Below are positions 57,002 to 64,000 of a stretch of DNA of 64,000 nucleotides, in pieces (within the stretch, counting starts at the first letter, position 1; the number at the start of each line of letters is the position of its first letter). The notes under the pieces are model-generated. The model did not search any database and was not told the DNA's origin. It saw only the letters and a program-made list of their open reading frames with translations. Source of the stretch: Linum tenue (lineage: Eukaryota > Streptophyta > Magnoliopsida > Malpighiales > Linaceae); contig CAMGYJ010000011.1 of assembly GCA_946122785.1 (NCBI GenBank), positions 37,412,513 through 37,476,512 of the forward strand, written 5' to 3'. Position numbers and translations under genes: made by a program.

Positions 57002-57236
57002 TAAAAGATTTCATCCCCGAAATCTATCCTTGAGTTGTACTCTAAGTTCGCTTACTTACTCTTAACATGGTCTATCATAGATAAACCATTACCTAACTCT
57101 TAGGTTAGGATATCTGAATTACATAACTAAACACATAACACCTCAAGTTCCCAATATAAGATTTCAAAAACTTATATCGGGTTATCACAACAAAAGCACA
57201 TCAACAAGTTCAAACATAACTTATTAGGGAAGATGG

Positions 57237-60200
57237 TTAACCTGCAAAGTAGATTGCTACTAACTCAGGGTACTTTTCTCGCATACTTGCTTCAATCTCC
57301 CAGGTAGCACTCTCACTTTCCTGATTCCTCCACACAACCTTCAATATTGGAATTTCCTTCCTACGAAGAGTCTTAATCTGAAAATCAACAATCTCAACTG
57401 GAACCTCTTCAAATGTCAAATCTGGACCTAACTCGATATCTTCTGGTTGTATAACATGGGAAGGATCCACTTTGTACCTCTTCAGCATACTAACATGAAA
57501 TACATTGTGGATATGGCATAGCTCTAGAGGCAATGCTAGTTTATATGCCACTGGTCCAATCTTCTCTGTGATTTCATAGGGTCCAATATACCGAGGTGCA
57601 AGTTTCCCTTTCTTACCAAATCTCATTACGCATTTCCAAGGTGACACTTTGAGGAATACTTTCTCACCCACTTCAAAATTAACTTCACGCCTATTCGTGT
57701 CAACATAAACTTTCTGTCGATCTTCAACCACCCTCAAACGCTCCCTGATTTCCTTGACCTTATCAACTGTGATTTGAACTATCTCTGGCCCTGAGATTTG
57801 CCTTGCTCCTTCTACATCCCAACATAATGGTGTTCTACACTTCCTCCCATAAAGTTCTTCATATGGTGGAACACCCAAGCTACTATGGTACTGGTTGTTG
57901 TAAGCAAATTCAATTAGGGGAAAATGGTCAATCCATGATTCCTCCCATTGCATTACACATGATCGAAGTAACTCTTCCATGGTAAGGATGGTTCGTTCAC
58001 TCTGCCCATCTGTTTGAGGATGATAAGCTGAAGTAAAATGCAATTTAGTTCCCAATGCATCCTGCAAACTTTGCCAAAACCGAGATGTGATGCTCGGGTC
58101 TCGATCAGAGACATTAGAAATTGGCACACCATGCAATCTGACGATCTCCTTAATATATAGTTGAGACAAAGTCTCCAATGATGGTTTCCATCTAATGGGT
58201 AAAAAGTGAGCCGATTTGGTATGTCGGTCCACAATAACCTACACTGCATCTTTTCCCCTTGATGATGGGAGACCATATACAAAATCCATTGTGATTCTTT
58301 CCCACTTCCATTCTGAAATTGGAAGTGGTTGCAGTTTTCCCACAGGAGCTTGATGTTCTGCCTTAACTTTCTGACATACCAGACATGTGAAAACATGTTC
58401 AACCGCTTCTTTTTTATCCCCCGCCACCAAAAATATGGTTTGATCGTGTGATACATTTTAGTTGCTCCTGGGCGCATAGCATAAGCAGAAGAATGAGCTT
58501 CATCTAGGATCTCTTTCCTTAAGTTATCAACATTAGGGGCACATGTTCTTCCATTCATCTTCAACATGCCATCTACCATTCAAATGGGCTTTCTTTTCCT
58601 TTCTCAATGTCTTGAATGATTTTTGCCAACTCTGAGTCCTCCTTCTGCTTCTCTGCAACAAAGGTAAAAATGTTCAACCGAGCTAGTAACCCTGTTACAC
58701 CATCTACTTCCAAATCAACATTCATTGCCCTCAAATCAACTAGATCAGTTATATTCTTCTTGCCTTTTCTGCTAAGAGCATCAACAACAACATTAGCTTT
58801 ACCTGGATGGTAATCAATGGTACAATCATAATCTTTCAACAACTCTATCCATCTCCTCTGGCGAATATTTAAATCCTTCTGATCCATAATATACTTCAGG
58901 CTTTTGTGATCAGTTAGGATTTTAAAAGTCTCACCATACAAAAAATGTCGCCAAATCTTGAGAGCAAATACCACCGCTGCCAACTACAAATCATGAGTGG
59001 GATAATTTACTTCATGAGGACGCAATTGCCTAGAGGCATATACAATAACTCTTCCATCTTGCATTACCACACAGCCCAATCCTTGATACGAGGCATCACT
59101 ATACACCACAAACTCTCCCTGATTCGAAGGTAATGCAAGTATTGGTGCTGTGGTCAATCTCTTTTTCAGTTCATCAAAACTCTTTTGACATGATTCATCC
59201 CAAACATACTTGGTATTCTTCCTCAACATTTTATTCAATGATGCAGCAATTTTAGAAAATCCTTCTACGAACCGCCGATAGTAACCCGCCATGCCAAGAA
59301 AACTTCTCAACACAGACACATCTTTTGGTGGAGCCCAACTCACCACTGCTTCCACCTTTTACGGATCCACCTCGACACCTCTTCCAGAAATTACATGTCC
59401 CAGAAATATTACCTCCTTCAGGCAAAACTCACATTTTGAGAATTTTGCATATAATTGTTTCTCCCTTAGAATTTGCAACACAATTCTAAGGTGAGTTTGG
59501 TGCTCCTCCTCGGTTTTAGAATAGATGAGAATATCATCTATGAACACAATCACAAACTTATCAAGATATTCATGGAAAACTCTGTTCATAAGAGCCATAA
59601 ATACCGCTGGTGCATTAGTGAGTCCAAAAGGCATTACCAAGAACTCATAATGTCCATATCTTGTTCTAAAAGCTGTCTTTGAGGTCGCTCCATCTGCCAC
59701 TTTCAGTTGATGGTATCCGGACCTCAAATCAATCTTAGAAAAAACTGATGGACCCTGCAATTGATCAAACAAGTCATCTATTCTTGGGAGGGTATAACGA
59801 TTCTTCATTGTTGCTTTATTCAGCCTCCGGTAGTCAATGCACATTCTCATGGAGCCATCTTTCTTCTTGACAAACAAAACCGGTGCACCCCAAGGTGAGA
59901 TGCTAGGTCGAATAAACCCTTTGTCTAGCAATTCTTGCAATTGTTCTTTAAGCTCCTTCAGCTCAATTGGTGCCATTCTATACGGTGCCATTGAAATTGG
60001 TGTTGTGTCAGGTACCAATTCAATATCAAACTCTACTTCCCTTTCTGGTGGAAGGCCGGGAAGTTCTTCAGGGAATACATGAGGAAACTCCCTTACCACC
60101 TCTACATCCTCAACCTTCTTCTCATTTACAACAGTAACTTGAGCAAGAAAGGCTTCACAACCTTCCTTCACTAATCGAAAAGCTTCCAAGGCAGAAAGAA

Positions 60201-61653
60201 AACCATGAGTCTCCTTTTTCTTAATGCCTCGGAATACAACAGGACCTTTATCTGGTGTGTTGAATAACACTTTTTTCTTTTGACAATCCACAACAGCTCC
60301 ATGTGTTGCCAGAAAGTCCATTCCCAGGATGACATCAAATTCATCAAAAGGTAGCAGAATTAAATCTGCTACTAGGAAAGCTCCTTCCACATAAATGAAT
60401 GAACTTCTAATAACTGAATCTACCTTCAAGGTATCTCCCACAGGTGTTTTAACACATAAGGTATAACCTAGCTTATCTGGAACTAAGCGTAGAATATGTG
60501 CAAACGTATATGACATGAATGAGTGAGAGGAACCAGTATCGATCAAAGCATATAATTGCTTTCCAAGTATAGAAAGCATACTAGTCACAACCTCTGGTGC
60601 CACTTCTGCCTCACCTCGAGTCATTGCATAAACCCACGGTGTTCTCTGTGTTCCTGCACCCAGCGTACCCCTTCCTGATTGTTGATTATGACCAACACCT
60701 CTACCACCCTGTGAACCACCATGACCACTATGAAATCCACTACGGCCTCCTTGATAACCACCTCTAGTTGGGGCTCTACTAAATTGCACTGAAGGTTCAG
60801 AGTGAGTAGGTCTTCCTCCTCCCCTATAAGGGCAGTTCCTCATGATGTGACCCGGCTGGCCGCATTGAAAGCATACTCCAGAAAACCTCCAACACTCTCC
60901 AAAGTGTCTCTTCTGACAAACTTGACAAACTGGAGCTTGTGTGGCTGAGGGAACTGGTACCTTGTATGATGTTCCCGACATAGATTGACTCGGCGTTCTC
61001 CCAAAAGTGTTGGGACCTCTCATGGGTGGGTAACGAGGTCCAGAATAACTCACTCCAAACTTCCTCTTCTTCTCCTCTTCTTTGGCCTTGTGTTCCTCTC
61101 GGCTCTCAACTTCATAGGCTTCATACTTACGTGCTGCCTCCTTGATTGTGGCCATGCTCTCTTCATCAACCCTGTGGATCTTTTCTTTCAACCCTAAGCG
61201 CAGCCCATGCAAGTACCTCATCTTCTTCTTATGCTCAGTATTCGCCAACCCATCTTCAAAGTAGAGTAGTCGAACAAACTTGATGGTGTACTCGGTAACT
61301 GTCATATTCTCCTGCTTAAGGTTGGCGAATTCATTATTCTTTGCCCTGATAAAAGCTTCGGGAAGAAACTCTGTCTTAAAGGCCCTCAAGAACTCCTCCC
61401 AGGTGAACTGAACTCGTTCACCATTAACTCTAGAGACTGAGGACCACCAGCTCCTCGCATACCCCTTTAGGAGAAACACAACATATTGTACTTTTTCCTC
61501 TGGGATCGCATAAAGATACTCAAACACATCCTCCATCTCTCTCAACCACTCTACTACAGCATCTGGACTCACATCTCCCTTGAAGTCCCTACCATCCAAA
61601 CTCTTCATCTTTGCATAGTCTAATACTGGCGGTCTTGCATCAACCGTCCCCAC
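57237..61653 (-). pseudogene. Gypsy gag-pol polyprotein with stops and frameshifts
   Basis: The gag-protease-RT part is one open frame of 764 codons (61653-59359). Gag is at about 20-200 ([14 protein letters not shown]), Cys motifs at 243-254 and a zinc knuckle [14 protein letters not shown] at 261-274. The protease site is DTGSS at about 372, RT runs from about 560 and the catalytic FIDD is at about 704. In-frame stops follow at 59361-59359, 58986-58984 and 58241-58239, and two frameshifts at about 58580 and 58435. RNase H ([21 protein letters not shown]) spans about 59110-58860, and integrase (zinc part near 58400; HTKSAHFLPI, NVSDRDPSI, YHPQTDGQSERT) about 58430-57500. A chromodomain-like end (VVWRNQESESATWE) is at about 57330-57290. 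The integrase wording and the C-terminal chromodomain fit the Tekay/Del group. It is inactive as it stands, although gag is intact. Confidence 0.93.
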
Positions 61654-61981
61654 TCCTCTCGACTGGTCAGTAGGAACATTATGACAACTTCCGTGCTAGC
61701 TACAAGGAAATATTGGCCTTAGATTGATCCACACAAAATTCATTCTTCACCAAATCTCTCACTCGGTTAAAACAAAAAAATTCCCAAAATAATTACTTGA
61801 AAACAAACAAGTTCAAAACTCAATTTAGAAAACCATGATGCAAATAATTTCATCAAACATACCAGTAAACATAATCATGTAAAACTCAATTCCCAGTTTA
61901 AGTCATTATGGGGTACTCCCCTCCTTAGGAGTGTTTAACCTCCCATAGGGTATAATACGCCATAAAAACAAAAAGAGGGAA

Positions 61982-61997
61982 CCGGGCTCTGATACCA
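61982..61997 (-). other. Primer-binding site, initiator tRNA-Met
   Basis: On the minus strand TGGTATCAGAGCCCGG; the first 12 bases are complementary to the 3' end of plant initiator tRNA-Met. It lies 3 bases inside the 5' LTR. Confidence 0.9.
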
Positions 61998-62000
61998 AAC

Positions 62001-63455
62001 TGTAACACCCTACCCTGTACGTATTACCTAATCATATTGTTCATACAATTGCAGCGGAATTAATCTCGGGTGTTACATTAATTATCAAAATTTACCCAAA
62101 TTAAATTTTGACATGAATTACTCGCATAATGGGCTAACAGTTCTTCCATCTAATCCTGCAAAATAATTCATCTCAATCCATGCATTCATAGACAGACATA
62201 TATACTCACAACCATACGCATTGGCTTTTCATAGCCATAGTCACAGTTTCATACTACATAACTGCATACCATACTGATACATGCTATAATCGTCACACTT
62301 ACATAATTACACAAATATACACATATTATCAACTTTCCACACCTTTGGATATCTCACACTACATCAGAAGCTAGTATGCACATGACAAACATTTTCAAAA
62401 CATTTTTACAAAAAGGTGTGGATCACTGGCCAAAATCCCGAGTAGTAGTCCAAGCAAAGAATAGTTGAAGACCATACCTCATCTTGCCTTCAAATCTTGC
62501 TGAGCTCCCACCTACACACCTATCTACTGCTGATGATGATGATCTGCTTACCAATGGCATAAGCAGCGAAAAAGGATAAAGGGGGTCAGCTCATAGCTGA
62601 GTGAGATAATCATAGCATCGTGAGTTCATAACAGAGCATACCCCTACCATACATCTAGCAAACAAGACAAAGCACTAGGATCAGACCTCACCCATTTGAC
62701 TTCCCAATAGGCAAAAGACTCAACCACCTTAACTTATGCATATGCATCTTATCATGTTTTAATCATAGGCGCCTGGCTACTCCCATGCTAATTACTCTCC
62801 TGGGAATACGGACCAAACATCTCATGGATGTGATCATATCGGACCCACCACTGCCGGTGTAGTCATATTGGACCTGACACCACTCTGGGTGTGGTCATAT
62901 CGGACTCGACACCACTATGGATGTGGTCATATCTCATGATGAATCAACGGCCAACACCACATCAGGGGTGTGACTTAACATATCATAACGGAGTAATAGC
63001 ATGGGGAGCCATAATTACTATATAATTGACCATGAGACCAAATCACTCTTATTTGGTAATCTTATACATGATCCATATCTCATCTTGCTTAATCATAATT
63101 CGTTACTTGCACATGTACTTGACCTGGCCACCATTGGCTCAACATAGGTAAATTAGGAGTCGTATAATTGCACTTCCTCGGGATAAACCCTCGTGCAAGT
63201 CATCCTCCTTAAACATCATAATATCACCAGGGAATATATATTTTCCCACATGAGCATCCAAATACAACAATCATGAAAAGTCATACCCAATCACCTTCTC
63301 GAACCATCATAAAGCATATTAACAGTCAAGCCAACAATTTGCAACATATACACAATCATCAGCATAAACAAGGTCCAAATCGATTAGGGCAAGTCAATAA
63401 TATCATACAACAATCCATGGTTTATCATATAGCAGAAAAGTCCATACACCCTAAT
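62001..63455 (-). repeat. 5' LTR of the gypsy element, truncated
   Basis: Matches 54240-56175 of the sister LTR (without the MITE). Similarity stops at CACCCTAAT, about 63455. Roughly 0.8 kb of the LTR, including its outer end, is missing. It has about 55 extra bases near 63383-63415 and 62698-62750 relative to the sister. Confidence 0.9.
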
Positions 63456-64000
63456 ACGAGCCCAGTTTAGCTCGTTGAGGAATCAACGCAAGCCTCTTAC
63501 TCTTACCTTCAAGGAAACTTGAATTTAACAACTTAAAACGAAATAAAACGGACCCAAAGGTGCAATCCTCACGTGGAAGAAGGCTCGATTGGTTTTGAAG
63601 TGAAGCTCGGCCACGATTGATGCGTTTTCAATCGATACGAAGCAACTTGTAGCTGGAAAACAACCAACACACAAGCTTTGGGAGACAAGTCTCAATTTTA
63701 TTCATCAAACTCATGTTCTTCTACACGAGGCCTTCAAGCCTTTAAATAGCCAACAAACAACTTAATTCCAATTCTAAACTAACAAGGAAACTGAAATCTA
63801 ATTCTAACATAACAAGGAAACACAATCCAAACTTAAAAAGGTAATAAACTTCAGTTACTTCCTGCCCAAGCTGCTGCCTTCCTGCATAAGCAACAATATC
63901 AGCCTTCATAGCATCTTTGGAACTCTCGATCGGGTCCTTCCAAGGAGGTTCGATCCAAACCAGCTTCAGTCGTTTGCTCTCCTGAACTTGTAGAACAAGT
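63456..64000. repeat. LTR-like sequence of another element (partial)
   Basis: Replaces the outer part of the gypsy 5' LTR. Read on the minus strand it has a TATA-like TATTTAAAGG (about 63740), then AATAAAATTGAG (about 63705), a layout like the R-U5 part of an LTR. No protein is encoded. The left edge does not start with TG, so either the border is not an LTR end or a deletion joined two elements. Confidence 0.4.

Larger units (their letters stand above)
54240..63455 (-). mobile_element. Ty3/gypsy chromovirus (Tekay/Del-like), minus strand
   Basis: It has a 3' LTR (54240-56988), polypurine tract (56989-57001), gag-pol (61653-57237), initiator tRNA-Met primer site (61982-61997) and a partial 5' LTR (62001-63455). 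The LTR starts TGTAACACCC and ends GGGATGTTACA. The 5' LTR is cut at about 63455 by other sequence. The element sits inside the copia relic, directly after host codons at 54239. The LTRs differ by many substitutions and indels, so this is an older insertion than the element at 30904-37117. Confidence 0.93.

Noticed and set aside
1..64000. CRISPR arrays, bacterial defence or toxin systems
   Set aside because: All repeats found are plant microsatellites, LTRs, TIRs or minisatellites; no spacer-repeat pattern and no bacterial gene families are present.

Overview
The window is nuclear DNA of a flowering plant. The evidence is GT-AG introns in three plant-type genes, remnants of most plant transposon classes (Ty1/copia, Ty3/gypsy, LINE, CACTA, hAT- and PIF/Harbinger-type MITEs), and a nuclear copy of a plastid gene piece. 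The sequence does not let me name a species. No tRNA, rRNA, CRISPR array or bacterial-type operon was seen.

Three host genes look functional. (1) 11027-14267 (+): a ten-exon PMT-type (DUF248) putative S-adenosylmethionine-dependent methyltransferase; the spliced model is 690 codons with every junction in phase. (2) 14696-16892 (-): a two-exon BTB/POZ protein of the Arabidopsis At4g08455 type, convergent with gene 1. (3) About 39835-44855 (+): a PHD-finger protein resembling rice EHD3; the model has six coding exons and 578 codons. All other coding signal belongs to mobile elements, mostly broken.

Layout. 1-3.3 kb: degenerate copia element with a 3' LTR. 3.9-8.4 kb: an old roughly 750-bp tandem duplication, one copy split by a 3-kb 5'-truncated LINE with a perfect 13-bp target-site duplication (TSD). 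8.4-10.9 kb: no recognisable gene. 11-16.9 kb: genes 1 and 2. 17-24.3 kb: MITEs, two LINE relics and anonymous sequence. 24.3-38.4 kb: a CACTA (En/Spm) element on the minus strand with a TNP1-like gene and a TNP2 transposase. TNP2 is broken by an 8-bp-TSD hAT MITE and by a 6.2-kb non-autonomous LTR element (LTRs about 1.5 kb, TSD CATGT, tRNA-Asp primer site). 39.8-44.9 kb: gene 3, with a MITE in an intron. 45.6-45.8 kb: plastid rps2 fragment. 46-50.6 kb: a dense cluster of MITEs, fold-back elements lying in (TA)n tracts, a minisatellite and a long-TIR element. 51-52.6 kb: rearranged LINE fragments. 53.1-54.2 kb: copia reverse-transcriptase relic (-), interrupted by a Ty3/gypsy chromovirus (-) that fills 54.24-63.46 kb and carries a hAT MITE in one LTR. 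63.46-64 kb: LTR-like sequence of another element.

The elements give a relative history. The LINE has a paralogous empty site in the duplicated flank, the LTR MITE has an empty site in the sister LTR, and the two insertions inside TNP2 can be removed on paper with the reading frame kept. The least familiar structures are the fold-back cluster at 47-48.6 kb and the palindrome-tipped long-TIR element at 49.8-50.6 kb.
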